Positions 36,212 through 47,149 of a stretch of DNA of 64,000 nt are shown here, in pieces (positions within the stretch are counted from its first letter, which is position 1; each line of letters begins with the position of its first letter). The translations under genes were made by a program, and so were the position numbers. The stretch covers positions 4,402,001-4,466,000 of the forward strand of contig NC_046680.1 of assembly GCF_009870125.1 (NCBI RefSeq). Direction: 5' to 3'. Source of the DNA: Drosophila pseudoobscura (Eukaryota > Arthropoda > Insecta > Diptera > Drosophilidae). The notes beneath the pieces were generated by a model, which saw only the letters and a program-made list of their open reading frames with translations, did no database searches and was not told the DNA's origin.

Positions 36212-37200
36212 GATTTATTTGTACTCAAGTCGCATCATATTGCTCTTTTTTTATGTTCGGTTGAATATTATTAGCTAGTTGGGAGCCTCAACTCTGAACT
36301 CATACTTTTATCCGATCGATGAATCAATTTCCTATAAGACTGGCTAATCTTAAGCTCTCACCTTTATTGCATTGCTTATAAAAAAGGATTAAGCGAAAAC
36401 AGTCAACAGCAATTTCCACTAAATTAATTTATTTACACGGTAACTACACGCTAACTACACATTTCCTACATAGTAACTACGTTTATATGTAATTACCAAA
36501 GGCGACACCTGAAGGGGAGATGTGTACGTTTCAAAAAATGTTGCCCGTTTTTTTTCATATAAGGCCCATGGAAGCGCCAGTGTGAAAAACATCCGTTATC
36601 CACTTTTTGACATGCCTTTTTTCCGACATTTTTGAAAAAATTGAGGTTTTGATGGCAAACGATCAGGAATTCGATGCTGATCACGAATTAGTATTCGATC
36701 TGGCCTGGGACATGGCTCTAAGTGAAATTTCTGCACGGTTTCTAAATTGGTGCATTCGACAAGAGGGTGACAAGAGGTTCCATAGCACGTCTTAAAATAT
36801 ACTGAAAAATACTAGAAAATACTATGAAAAGTATAAAATTTGCAATGTGTGTGAACTAGACATGGTGGACTTAGCCGAACCGAACTTAGCCCACTTAAGC
36901 GCCCTATATTTAAATAGTTCAACTACTTCAGGAAAATGTCGGAATATATTAACGATTGTTAACTGCCATCTTCCTCTGAACTTCAAAAAACACCACGATA
37001 TTTCTCACTTGAACTGCGCTAAAATTACATTATAAAATATTATAAGCTAGTTAAAACCCTCAGCCCTGCCCACATAGTTTACTTGTCTACTTGAACTGTT
37101 TATTTTAAATTGTAACTTTTATTAGATTTTGTCTAAAAAAAAGGTTTTATCGAAACAAATAAAACGTTGATTGGCACAGCTGGTTAGCAGAAGGGCTGGG
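36212..37200. repeat. Intergenic cluster of old dispersed repeats
   Basis: Holds copy 2 of the 106-bp repeat (36422-36530), two copies of GATTGGCACAGCTG (about 36127 and 37171) and an A/T-rich unit with TTTTATTAGATTTTGTCT followed by AAAAAAGGTTTTA (37115-37150). A similar unit recurs at 46125-46165, and a weaker one at 36370-36405. No gene. These look like relics of one or two non-autonomous elements. Confidence 0.5.
36422..36530. repeat. 106-bp dispersed repeat, copy 2
   Basis: ATTAATTTATTTACACGGTA with the TAACTACA repeats and GGCGACACCTGAAGGGGA. About 80% match to 19611-19716, in the same orientation. It lies about 500 bases upstream of the SLC5 ATG. Confidence 0.7.
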
Positions 37201-37216
37201 AAAAACTCGATAGCAC

Positions 37217-37233
37217 TATCGATACTATCGATG
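37217..37233 (+). promoter_or_regulatory. Tandem DRE sites in the Adf1 promoter
   Basis: A perfect TATCGATA (37217-37224) is followed at once by TATCGATG (37226-37233). DRE is the DREF binding site of proliferation and housekeeping genes in flies. It lies about 440 bases before the Adf1 first-exon donor, so transcription probably starts shortly after it. Confidence 0.6.
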
Positions 37234-37657
37234 TTTTATTTTTACAACAGATACGATCACGGACACGGTGTTTCGTCATAAAGAGCATCTCTGTTTTGGG
37301 CCTTTACCAACACCAAGCGAAGATTGCGCGGGTGCAAGAGAGCTAGCAACAGACTGCTCGCATAACACACATGAGCAAGAGAGAGCGCAATATTCTGCCG
37401 TTTTCTACGCGACTGCAGCGCCGCCGTCTACGTCGACTCGCTTTATTTCTGCTTTGCGTTCAATCAAGAGCTGTGCTGCGCTGCTACTGCATTATTCTTG
37501 GGAAAAAATTTCACTGTTGGCAGCGACTGAGAAATAAAATTGAAACGTCGACGTTCCGTTCCTTCCTCGGAGAAGAAACCCCCTTCGAAATAAAAACAAA
37601 CACTAAGCGTGCGTTCGCGCCAAATATTTATTAACAATTAGCAAGCGAAAGAAGCAA

Positions 37658-39760
37658 AGTGAGTGTTCCCCCGCCCTGCCCCCCTTCCAAAGAGTTCGTG
37701 TGGTCAGTTTCCATAACTCAAGTCTTGTTTCCCCCGACCCAGTGCATACCCTTACGGCTGCCATTGAGATGGACAAGCTGGATGCCAATTTGGAACAGCA
37801 GTTTGATCTAAATCTCATCGAGGCTGTCAAACTGAATCCCGTCATATACGACAGATCGCACTACAACTACAAACACTTTGTCCGCAAAGCCCAGACATGG
37901 AAACAAATCGCCGAAACACTCGGAGTGCCTGGTAAGTGAAATTCGTTCCGACTTGGTCCGACTCGACTCCCAGCGCAGTCCGTGTCCAGGTCGGTCTGCT
38001 CTGGGGTATATCTCAGTAGATATAGTATGTGGCAGAGACGTCGCGACTGGTGCCCCAACAACAACCAAATTGATTAATTCTGCAGGAGGGGCGACAGAGG
38101 GTGAGCTAGCCGACGACGACAGTGGCTGAGACGGTGGCGGTGGCAGAGGCAGCAAAAGCAAGCAAGTGTAAGTGTACAGAAAACGACGCAAAAGTGAACG
38201 GCGAGGCGACAGAGACGGTTGAGAAATTACAGGAGCGTAGCCAGCGTGACAGGGGTGGTTTTGTGAAATTCCACATTTTACGACCCTCTTTCGGGTCTTT
38301 AGCTCCGCCCCTGCGCGCGCTGTCCATATTTTGGAAGTTGCTGTACTTTGCTGTCGCGTCGCAGTAGTTGTCTCTGTCGCACCCACAGTTATTCTGCTTG
38401 CGCTGGCGTTTATTTTTGTACTCTGCCACAGCGCCGTTCGGCTGCATCTGCTGACAGCTCTCTCATACATACACACTCGTGCGAACATACACACAACACA
38501 ACGGCATAGGGGACGGAACAGCTTTCGTTTCTTTTTCACAAGTATACCAACAAATTGTACCGTACTTCCCCATCCCCGTCCGCACCTTCTATTTCGTTTT
38601 TAAGCGAAATATTTAAATTGTCGTTTATATGATCCACTTTTTCGCATTTTTGTCAACTTTATCCACGGGTTATGCAAGACATTCAATATCGAAAAGTTTG
38701 AGCCAGGAGAGTCAATGAGACAATGCCACAGGTTTCCTCCGTCTTTGGCAGTGGGTGGTGGGCCGACTTCGTAGTCGAAGTCGGCAGTAACGTCACCGTC
38801 AGACAATCACGTCAACGCCTCTGCTGACGCTTGGAAGCTGCCGCGACTTCTGCTTCTGCCAACATATTTGTACGAGTGTGTGTGGTAGCAGCAGTTGCGA
38901 GCAGACGCGACGCATTGTGGTTTGTTTTGGTTTGTGATTTGATGCTTTTCCCCTACACCTGTCACTTGCAGTGGCGTTTCTGCCACCCACTGGGGCAGCA
39001 GCATTACGGGGTTTGAGCTCTTGTAGGGGACCTGGACCTGGAACTAGACTTATAGTCAGATAATATGCATGTTCCTTGACTAAATAAACTAATTTAATTT
39101 TTCCAAACAGAACAAAAATGTACAAAGCGATGGAAGAGTCTGCGCGACAAGTTTGCACGCGAGATGAAGCTGTGCCAGGAATCGCGCTGGCGCTACTTCA
39201 AACAAATGCAATTCCTTGTGGACAGCATCAGGCAGTATCGGGAATCGTTGCTCGGAAAGTGTGCTAACGGCAGCCAGGGTAATCAGGTGTCTGATCCTCA
39301 ACAGCAGCAGCAACAGCAAGCCGTGGTGGACATCTTTACACAGCCATTCAATGGCAGCGCCACGACCTCGGCAGGGGCATTGACCCATCCGCACGGTAGG
39401 ATTGACTACTTTCTAATATTTTGAATTTATAATTGAATTGTGAAATTATTTGCAGAAATCACTGTAACCAGTGACGCACAGCTGACGACTACCGTGGGCA
39501 AGGACCAGAAGCCATATTTCTACGAGCCGCCTCTTAAGCGGGAGCGCGGTGAGGAGGAGCACAGCGACAACATGCTGAACTCCATCAAGATTTTCCAGAA
39601 CAGTGTTTCACAGGGGGTCAGCGCTGAGGATCAGTCGTTTGGCATGGTCGTCACAGACATGCTTAACACGCTGGGCGTGCGACAGAAAGCCGAGGCCAAG
39701 GTGCACATAATCAAGTATCTAACTGACATGCAGCTACTTGCCCAGCACAACAAGTACTAA
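37658..39760 (+). CDS. Adf1: Adh transcription factor 1 (MADF-BESS regulator)
   Basis: The MADF DNA-binding domain occupies about residues 18-105 (FDLNLIEAVKLNPVIYDRSH, WKQIAETLGVP, CTKRWKSLRDKFARE). A Gln-rich linker follows, and the BESS motif lies near 210-250 (EDQSFGMVVTDMLNTLG). Exons are 37743-37931, 39111-39395 and 39456-39760. From MDKLDANL (37769) the protein has 250 residues. The known longer start MHTLTAAIE is also encoded, but here its ATG is split. Exon 1 ends in A at 37658 before GTGAGT, and exon 2 starts TGCATACCC at 37743, giving 259 residues. Adf1 is a nuclear activator needed for synapse growth and memory. A 1.2-kb intron (37932-39110) follows the MADF start. AATAAA is at 39829. 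Confidence 0.95.
37932..39110 (+). other. Large Adf1 intron
   Basis: Between GTAAGTGA at 37932 and TTCCAAACAG at 39110. It contains ORFs of up to 243 codons on the minus strand (37808-38539), rich in Ser, Thr and Pro. I regard them as composition artefacts because they run through the exon 2 antisense. No nested gene is supported. Confidence 0.6.
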
Positions 39761-40573
39761 CTATCGGGCGGCGGTCACCGGCAACTGCTTCAGCTGCTGC
39801 AATTGGAGAGTGTCTTGTCCTGAGATCAAATAAACTGGCGGCCTCCCCCATACACACACACACACATAGACACACACGAACGCTTGCGAGTCGTGTGCGT
39901 TTACTTTCTCTAGGTTATAACTATTAAAAGTCAAACTAAAGTTTAAAACTAGACCTTAAGCCCCACGGCATATATATACATAAATATATAGAACATAATA
40001 GTACTTCCCTTAACCCAAAAGTAGACAAACATATATATATTTATATGCTTAGTTGGCCCCAAGACCGATTCAATTCGTGCCCAGTTCTCAGCTCTGTAAA
40101 AAAGAATGTGGAAAAAACTGATTGTAAAATTATGCGTAGTTTGTTCAAACACTTTCTACGCAGCGATGTACATTTTTGACTACGATTTAGTTGTAACTTG
40201 CCATCGGGTTTTAGATGTAATTAAGTAATTGCAGATACGTTATATTATTTTTTTAAGTTCTGTTGTAATATGCTGAAAACGCTTGAGAGATACTTTGAAA
40301 TGCTTTAAATAAGTACGTCATTAAAAACCATTTTACATATTGAGCGCATATTACAATCTTTATATGGATCATGGACCATTTTTGGGATTATCTCGAAAGC
40401 CTTAAGCTTTGCTTTAACTTCAATCAATTTAATGTGCAATTATTTAATATTAAAAGAAAGAAGAGATCTAAAAATGAACCACAATACTGTTTCCATCAGG
40501 GTGGCAACGCCGTCATCCAAAAATATAAACAGAGCCAGCTGTTTGAGATGCACACATTTTTTATGTAATTAAA
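39761..40573. other. Adf1 3' UTR and intergenic
   Basis: Adf1 3' untranslated sequence with AATAAA at 39829-39834, then a (CA)n run at 39850-39870 and A/T-rich DNA. No coding sequence until the ATG at 40574. Confidence 0.5.
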
Positions 40574-41096
40574 ATGGGCAACAAAGTTGAAAATTCTGAC
40601 ACAAAAGACGCTCAAAACAAAACAGCGTTGGACGATGCGTGGGCGGTAAGTCACCGGCTTTGTAAATAATCAGAAATCTAATGGACATCTCCCTTAGATC
40701 CGGCCCTGTCATCTGTACAAGGATGAGTATGATGACTGCACGAGTTTCAAGGCACGATTCCACCAATACTTCATATTCGGCCAGGACAGCGATTGTTCCC
40801 AGTGGCTGACAGACTACAAAAACTGCGAACGCTATCACCAATCAAATGGTAACGACGTGGCGTCCGGTGCGGCTGTCATCAAAAGCGAGGAGAAACGCCG
40901 CCAAACCCGATTGCGGGCGCATTTTGCCAACAACACATGGGAAAAGCGTAAGCAACCGCCAGCAGATTGGGCCCAACCTCTGCCAGAATGGCTGGAAAAG
41001 CGCAACGAAAACACGTATCTGGAGCTGAAACAAAAAGAGCTGTCCGGCCTCAGTGTACCGCAGGATGAGAAGGGTTCGCTTTGTGCAATCATGTGA
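40574..41096 (+). CDS. C22orf39 / UPF0545 homologue
   Basis: Two coding exons, 40574-40645 and 40698-41096, give 156 residues starting MGNKVENSDTKDAQNKTALD. The core IRPCHLYKDEYDDCTSFKAR, HQYFIFGQDSDCSQWLTDYK and NCERYHQ carries the four conserved cysteines of the C22orf39 (UPF0545) family. The rest is charged, with PPADWAQPLPEWLEKRNENT. Vertebrate C22orf39 has been linked to synaptic plasticity; its biochemical role is unclear. It follows Adf1 on the same strand and is followed closely by Coq10. AATAAA overlaps the region just after the stop. Confidence 0.88.
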
Positions 41097-41349
41097 AAAT
41101 AAATAGAACTGATAGATCCTGAAAAGTTAGTTTGAGGCGTCTTTTAATTGTAAATGGACTTAAATATTTAAATAATTTGTTTATACATTCGATCCAACTT
41201 TCTGGCAACGCTGCAAACAGCTGGTTCTCCGTGGACTTCATGGTTGCTATTGTTGGTGCTGTGCTGTGAAGGGTGGGAGGGAAGTTACACACCTCAGGAA
41301 TGGAATATATATATTTTTTCCGAATCCCAATATACTAGCTTTGCTTAAA

Positions 41350-42143
41350 ATGCTAAAGGGCAGCAAACTCAAAGCTTTGGATGTCAGAATCCTGAGGCCC
41401 CTTTTTGAAACAAGGTCAGGTAAATGCAAATTACATAATCTTAAACCAATGGGAGAACTGTAATTTTTGGCTAGCCAAATTGTGTGTGTCACTGAGAATG
41501 TGCTTTAACCTTTGCAGCTGTTGCCAGCAGCGCAGTTTCGCCAATAGCATACAAAGATCCTACATAACGTTCAATGACTTCCGCAGCAAAAATCGTTGGT
41601 ACACCAAAAAGGAGCTTGTGGGGTAAGTGCCGCCACTCCCCGAAGCAGCACATGCCACAGGCAGCGCTAACAATTGTATGTATCCACAGGTACTCTATGA
41701 AGGACATGTACACAGTGGTCTCCGACGTGAGGAACTACTACAAATTTGTCCCTTATGTGAAGCGATCGCACGTCCACACCGTAGACAGTGATGGTTTCAA
41801 GGCAGACCTCATTGTTGGCTTTCCCCCACTGAACGAGGCCTACACGTCGAGGGTGACCCTAGAGTCGCCCAGCCTGGTCAAGTCCGAGTGCCATGATGGA
41901 CGTTTGTTCAACTATTTGCTTAATGAATGGCGTTTCAGTCCGGGCCTGAAGGACATACCCAACTCATGCGTCTTGGATTTTAAGGTATCCTTTGAATTTA
42001 AATCGCTGCTGCACAGCAACGTGGCCAACATATTCTTTGATCTGATATGCGATCAAATGGAGAACGCTTTCATCGAGGAAGTGCGTCGACGCAATGGACC
42101 ACCTTCGATTCGTTCGCACGTGCTGACCTCCCAGAGATCATGA
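41350..42143 (+). CDS. Coq10: Coenzyme Q-binding protein COQ10
   Basis: Three coding exons, 41350-41414, 41518-41622 and 41690-42143, give 207 residues. The first donor is AAG|GTCAGG; the nearby GTAAAT would put the next exon out of frame. The N-terminus (MLKGSKLKALDVRIL...) looks like a mitochondrial import signal. The START/polyketide-cyclase-like domain follows: YTVVSDVRNYYKFVPYVKRS, FKADLIVGFPPLNEAYTSRV, LLNEWRFSPG and CVLDFKVSFEFKSLLH. COQ10 binds ubiquinone in the inner mitochondrial membrane and supports respiration. AATAAA signals occur near 42262. First-exon splice choice is the least certain part. Confidence 0.9.
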
Positions 42144-43475
42144 CGCGGTCCAAACGGCCCATCTCCCTTCGTTCTAGTAACTTAAGTTGAACGTGTATTT
42201 GTACATTTCATTGACACAGAGTCGTTTTATATTTCGTTGTTAGTAAAATTAACCAAAATGTAAATAAACATTATTCAAAGTCGATTTGTGTGTAATAAAT
42301 TATCCCCCAACTTCAGGAGTTGTGTCGAAGATGCTTCGAAAGTTATTTTAAGTTGAACGTTGACAGAATCGACCACACACATACAACGACGAGCACAAAA
42401 AAGACATCAATTAAGTACATTAGTTTCATTCACTTAAAAGAATACTCAAAATGAATAGTTTTTGTTAACAGTCTCGTGTTCTGGTTTATTAGTATGCAAC
42501 GGAAAACTGATACATAGATGGCATGAGTTAGTACGAAGAGCTCTGCTTAACTGACAGCTGCTCGGCGATGGTGACAACTTTGGTGTAACCACTAAGAAAG
42601 ATAGATGCCCTAGCAAGTCGATCAATCCTATGTCAGCTACAGGTATATGATGATATAGTGGTCCAAGCTGGACTGTTTCGACGGATATACCTTTACTGCC
42701 TGACGGATTAGTTGGCATATCTATTTTAAAATTAAAATTAATCATGGAATGGCATCGTTTAAGTCGAGATAAGTGTGAAAATATCCTCAAGTGGCCTACG
42801 CTACATTACCTTACATGCTTACCATATAGAAATTGTTATTATCGTATCGTGCATTTAAGTTCAACATCATCGAGTTGTAAGTATTCGCCTTGGAATACTA
42901 AAATTACCCCTTCAGGTGAGGAGAAATAGATGTGGCTGTTACCGAATATGCATCCAAGTGATACTATCTACGTTAATATGGGATCTATTCAATCTACGAC
43001 TATAGCGCTAAGCTCTCTACACATTACTTTATACATGGGGAGGAGTGTAACCAACTCTCTACTTAGTTTGCGCAGTAAAAAAGTCTGACCACAACAGTCC
43101 ACTACAAAGGTTAAGTGTAAGTTTCTAATTCAATTTTTTTATATTGTCCAGTGAATTACGCGTGCATCTATTTTCGGGGAAACAATTAGGCTATCAAGAT
43201 GGGTCAACAGATGGTTAAAGACGAGGCCAACAGCAACATTAGCTTAACATTAAACATTAGCTTAATACAACGAGTTCATAAATCAAAAATTAAGCACAAG
43301 GACGAGGTCTAAAATCATACGAGAGAGGGGCGAAACTATTTCCGAGTCGGGATGTGTGGGGGATGTGGAAAGGGCATGGCACAAGATGCAACCATTTAGA
43401 ATGGTTAAGCATAGTGTTTAAGCCTTACAAAATATCACTTTTTCGACGACGATAGGTCGCCAGTTTCCTTAGTTC
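42144..43475. other. Intergenic between Coq10 and Hsepi 3' ends
   Basis: Coq10 3' UTR (polyadenylation signals near 42262), then A/T-rich sequence holding only chance ORFs. The part next to 43475 is probably Hsepi 3' UTR on the minus strand. Confidence 0.45.
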
Positions 43476-45458
43476 TCAGTTGTGCTTGGCCCGCTTGCCA
43501 AACATATAGCCCTTCCAGCGCTCTGCGGTCTGTGCAATCAACGGGTCGCTGTCAATAGTGGCCAGCAGTAGCAGCTGGTTCACATGCGTTGCATGATAGT
43601 CCCATCGTGCCAAATTAGGTGCCACGCCAAGGCTGAGATGCCTTAGATCGTAGCTGGTGCCGGAGCCCGTGTCGTATAGTAAAAGCATCTTCTTAAGCGA
43701 GTACATGCCTTGGGCAAACAGTTGGCCTGCCTCTCGGGCTATTTTAGCTGGCGCCGTGCTATTCAGATCGTAGAGACCTAACAGCGAATAGATGAAACCG
43801 TTTAGCACTAGGGATGGCGGCGTTGTGGGATACTCCTCGTACCTGTTGATACGAAATAATCACATAAGGAGCCTAAGAAAAATGTCTGTGGTCGACTCAC
43901 CAATAGAATTTGTCCATGAACTGAGACAGCACGCCCCCGTCCTGCGAGAATACCCTATATGGTTGAAGTCCTGCTGCGGCCGCCTTGAGATAGCGCTCAT
44001 CGCCACCGGAATGCCAATAAGCTCGCGCCAAAACGGATATGGCATGGCCTTGGCCCATGGCCGATATCCAGCCTGGACTCAGCTCAGCAAAACCATTGAG
44101 ACTTCGGCGCACAGGATTGGTCCAGCCACCGGACTTGGGGTCCTGATTGTGAACGAACCACTCGGCAGCATCATAGAAATGCGCCATATGCTCGCTGGTG
44201 GACAGGGTAATGTTATCGTAGAAACCAATGCCCAGGAAGGCGACAGACAAAACTTCCAAATCGGAGCGCCGTACCTTAAGCGGTGATCGCTTGTCCCCTA
44301 GGACGATGCCCTTCTGAACATCAATGTGAAGATCCCGGGTTATGTGGCGCCATTTGTTCAAAGCAGAGGCCCCCAAACCATAATAAATGTTCGAGTCCTG
44401 AACGCTGAGTAGAAGATCGGCGGGAATATAGTGGAGGTTATAGCTGTGCTTGGTGTCTCGGTTCTGGACCGTAACCATAAGGCTGCTGCTGTTGGTCACA
44501 AGGAGCATATCTACGCTCAGAAGTAAATCTAATGTCTGGTTAAGGCCAATGCTGATGGCGCTCTCGTAGCCAATGGCCGTCTCGAACTGAACCACGCTGG
44601 TATTGAACTTATGATGCCAGATGCGTGTCATGTTACTGGTCTTGGGCGTTGTCCAGTCCATCTGATAGCCATCGCCATCCTCCAGAACGTGCACTCGGGG
44701 CGCCTGCTCTGTCAAATTCTTGCTATAATGCGATAGGGCGAACTGGGCTATTTGCGTGGGATAGAAATAGCCACGCTTCTCCCACTGTGTGCTCACAGGA
44801 ACTCCCTCGGCGGCGCTGATGCACTTCACCCGATCGCGGACTTCCACATTGTAGTTCTCAAAGTACATGAACACGCCACGGGCATCGTATTTGCCCTTGG
44901 GCAGATTTACCTTGGCTGTGCTGTGCATCCAATTGAATTTTGCCACCTCAGTGCCGCTGGTTGTGACTGCTCCACTGACATCAAAGTAGTTTCGCAGGAA
45001 CGAGAAGGGCACGTACACCTCGTTGGCATTCTCATCTCGCTTGCAGTGAACACTGTACTCCTGGTTGATGGAGCACTCAATGTCTTGCAGGGCATCTGAG
45101 GTTTGCGCAGCGCTAGAGGTCTGACTTTCATGGTGCCGATTAAACTGACGCACAAAGTCCGGTGAAAATGAAAAGGCGGCACATCGCATATAAACGCCTA
45201 GGGTTATCACCACCACGGCCACGGTTAGAACGAGCATCACAGCTTTCAAATTTAGTCGCATTATGAAGAATACGAATGGCTCCCGTTGCTAGTCGTGGAG
45301 AAGAGACAATGAGATAATGTCTGTCTGATAAAGACACAAAGATAAGAACCTACCTTATTACTTTGCGACTTGCGTTGATCCCTAATGTCCCCGCTCGGGA
45401 TTAGTGGGTACGCGGGCAAGGCGAAGGCATCACTATTCGTGGTCTGATATTTGGACAT
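43476..45458 (-). CDS. Hsepi: Heparan sulfate glucuronyl C5-epimerase
   Basis: Three coding exons on minus: 45458-45354, 45288-43901 and 43842-43476, giving 619 residues. The first encodes a cytoplasmic tail [20 protein letters not shown]; an internal start at 45261 would give 575 residues. A single type II membrane anchor ([19 protein letters not shown], about residues 50-68) precedes the lumenal enzyme. The N-terminal beta part has [19 protein letters not shown]. The C-terminal alpha-barrel has [37 protein letters not shown] and [14 protein letters not shown]. It converts glucuronic to iduronic acid in heparan sulfate in the Golgi. The active-site Tyr/Glu regions look complete and there are no frame breaks. 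The promoter carries motif-1 and motif-6-like elements (45863-45913). Confidence 0.93.
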
Positions 45459-45862
45459 TGAAGGAACCAGCTTCTATCTAACGAGATCGCCGACCATGAG
45501 TCATGCTCTAAATATAGGCTCGCGAGAAGCGGCTTTGATCTGGCAGATGCATCACCTACAAATTAATAATATTGCACCAGTTTCACACACTCTGCCACCC
45601 TCTCTCTAACTATCTCTCTCTCCGACGCCCACTGTCTTAGCAAAAATTACACCTGCAATGGCTTCGGTGAAGGCTGTAGTTACCCGAGTTTTTCCCTAGG
45701 TGCACCACAATAGCTTCACTGGCTGGTTTTAACATTTCTCGAGCACATTTTCACTTCTTTTCAACGACAATGTCCGCACAATACAGAAGTAAATAGAGAA
45801 TAGAGATTCTCTCTCCCCCTCTCTCTGTTCATCACTATGACAATATGTTTTGACATATGAGC

Positions 45863-45913
45863 AGTGTGACCGATCCTCAGAAATATATCAAAATATACCG
45901 TAAATATACTCAC
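45863..45913 (-). promoter_or_regulatory. Hsepi promoter: motif 1 plus motif-6-like pair
   Basis: On the minus strand, GTGAGTATATTTACGGTATA plus TTTT (45913-45890) differs at one base from the element at 19997-20020. CGGTCACACT (45872-45863), the Ohler motif 1 core, follows at once. The motif 1/motif 6 pair is a known Drosophila housekeeping promoter grammar. It lies about 400 bases upstream of the long Hsepi start at 45458. Confidence 0.6.
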
Positions 45914-46300
45914 GAATTCAAGTTGTACTGTACATATTCCTCGATTTTGTTATTCCGTGGAATATATATTATACCATATTATTATTTTACATATCATATT
46001 ATTATATAATATTCTCATTATTATGATGACCTTGATTCTCCGCTATAGATGCCGTGGTTCTCCGCGATAATGACCTTGTAATTATCCAGTTTTCCACTTG
46101 ACTGGTTTATTTTCAATTCTTGCTTTTATTGGATTTGTCTAAAAAAAGGTTTTAGCGAAAAAGGTCAAACAAAAAATGTAAGAGCTTAGTTGTTCCTATT
46201 GCTCAATTTTGATATTCCGTCGAATAATTCTGGCTAAAACCCTTAGTTCTGCCACATAAGTAGAGGCCATTGAGGAATATATTTTCTACAAAATTGGCCT
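45914..46300. repeat. A/T-rich dispersed repeat material upstream of Hsepi
   Basis: Contains ATTCCGTCGAATAAT (about 46212; also at 3750), the AAAAAAAGGTTTTAGCGA unit (about 46140-46160; a relative lies at 37130-37150) and GCTAAAACCCTTAGTTCTGC (about 46230; relative at 37048). It runs straight into Helentron copy C. No gene. Confidence 0.45.
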
Positions 46301-46838
46301 TTTTATACCCGATACTCAAAATGAGTATTGGGGTATATTAGGTTTGTGGTGAAAATGGATAAAGTATATATATTCTTGATCAGCATCAATAGCCGAATCG
46401 ATTGAGCCCTGTCCGTCCGTCCGTCTGTCCGTCCCTATTAGCGCCTAGTGCTCAAAGACTATAAGAGCTAGAGCAACGATGTTTTGGATCCAGACTTCTG
46501 TGATACGTCACTGCTACAAGAATATTTCAAAACTTCGCCCCGCCCACTTCCGCCCCCACAAAGGACGAAAATCTGTGGCATCCACAATTTTTAAGATACG
46601 AGAAAACTAAAAACGCAGAATCATAGATAATGACCATATCTATCAGAATGCCGAATCTGGATCAAATCAAATCATTTTTATAGCCAAAAGGAACAAATCA
46701 ATTTGCAGTGGCTACGCAGCGCCCGACGTCACGATCAGACTGATCGGCGTCTGCCGGAGGAGAGCCATACTGACTAAGTATCGGGTATAAATGTAGAGTT
46801 GCGGTCTCCGCAGCAACTCACAACGTTTCCCCTCGTTT
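46301..46838 (+). mobile_element. Helentron (DINE-1/SGM-like), copy C
   Basis: 538 bp. The 5' TATACCCGATACTCAAAATG is at 46305, (GTCY)n at about 46408-46435, one CAAAGGACGAAAATCTG block, and AGTATCGGGTATAAA near 46780. The hairpin GAGTTGC...GCAACTC (about 46797-46820) and the end CAACGTTTCCCCTCGTT close it. It lacks the extra internal blocks of copy A. It is joined directly to a hAT transposase relic on its right side. Confidence 0.85.
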
Positions 46839-46842
46839 TTAT

Positions 46843-47149
46843 TATCATCCCAGTGTACACGTCACGAATTTTGGGAATCAAGGAGCCGGTTAATGTTTTC
46901 CTCGTCGGAAGCTTATACTTCGGGGCGTGCGTCACATCGTAAATAAATCTTTTGAATTCCGGTTCTTCGACCAACCGCAACGCGTGATGACCCTTGGCGA
47001 TCATGCGTACAATCGGGCCATCGGTGTTTTGTCGGATACCGGGCTCCATAGACGCCGGGTTCTTGCTCTTTAAATGACGCCTTACGTTGCTTTGACATTT
47101 GGAACTCAAAACAGATTTTCAATACTTGCACTTGGCTTCTTAGCGTCAA
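46843..47149 (-). pseudogene. hAT transposase relic (BED finger/N-terminal part)
   Basis: On the minus strand it reads MSSKCQSNVRRHLKSKNPAS, typical of the BED zinc-finger end (H...H spacing in RRHLKSK), then GPIVRMIAKGHHALRLVEEP and EFKRFIYDVTHAPKYKLPTR, KTLTGSLIPKIRDVY. The run LVE-P-F...L.P.Y.LP.R..L...LIP is a standard hAT transposase motif. The frame ends where Helentron copy C begins, so the rest is lost or lies elsewhere. No inverted repeats were found. It is a dead fragment of about 0.3 kb. Confidence 0.75.

Noticed and set aside
37808-38539. 243-codon minus ORF over Adf1 exon 2 and intron
   Set aside because: Runs through the antisense of a known exon, low complexity (Ser/Thr/Pro), no family resemblance.
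43792-44286. 164-codon plus ORF inside Hsepi
   Set aside because: Antisense of the epimerase exon.
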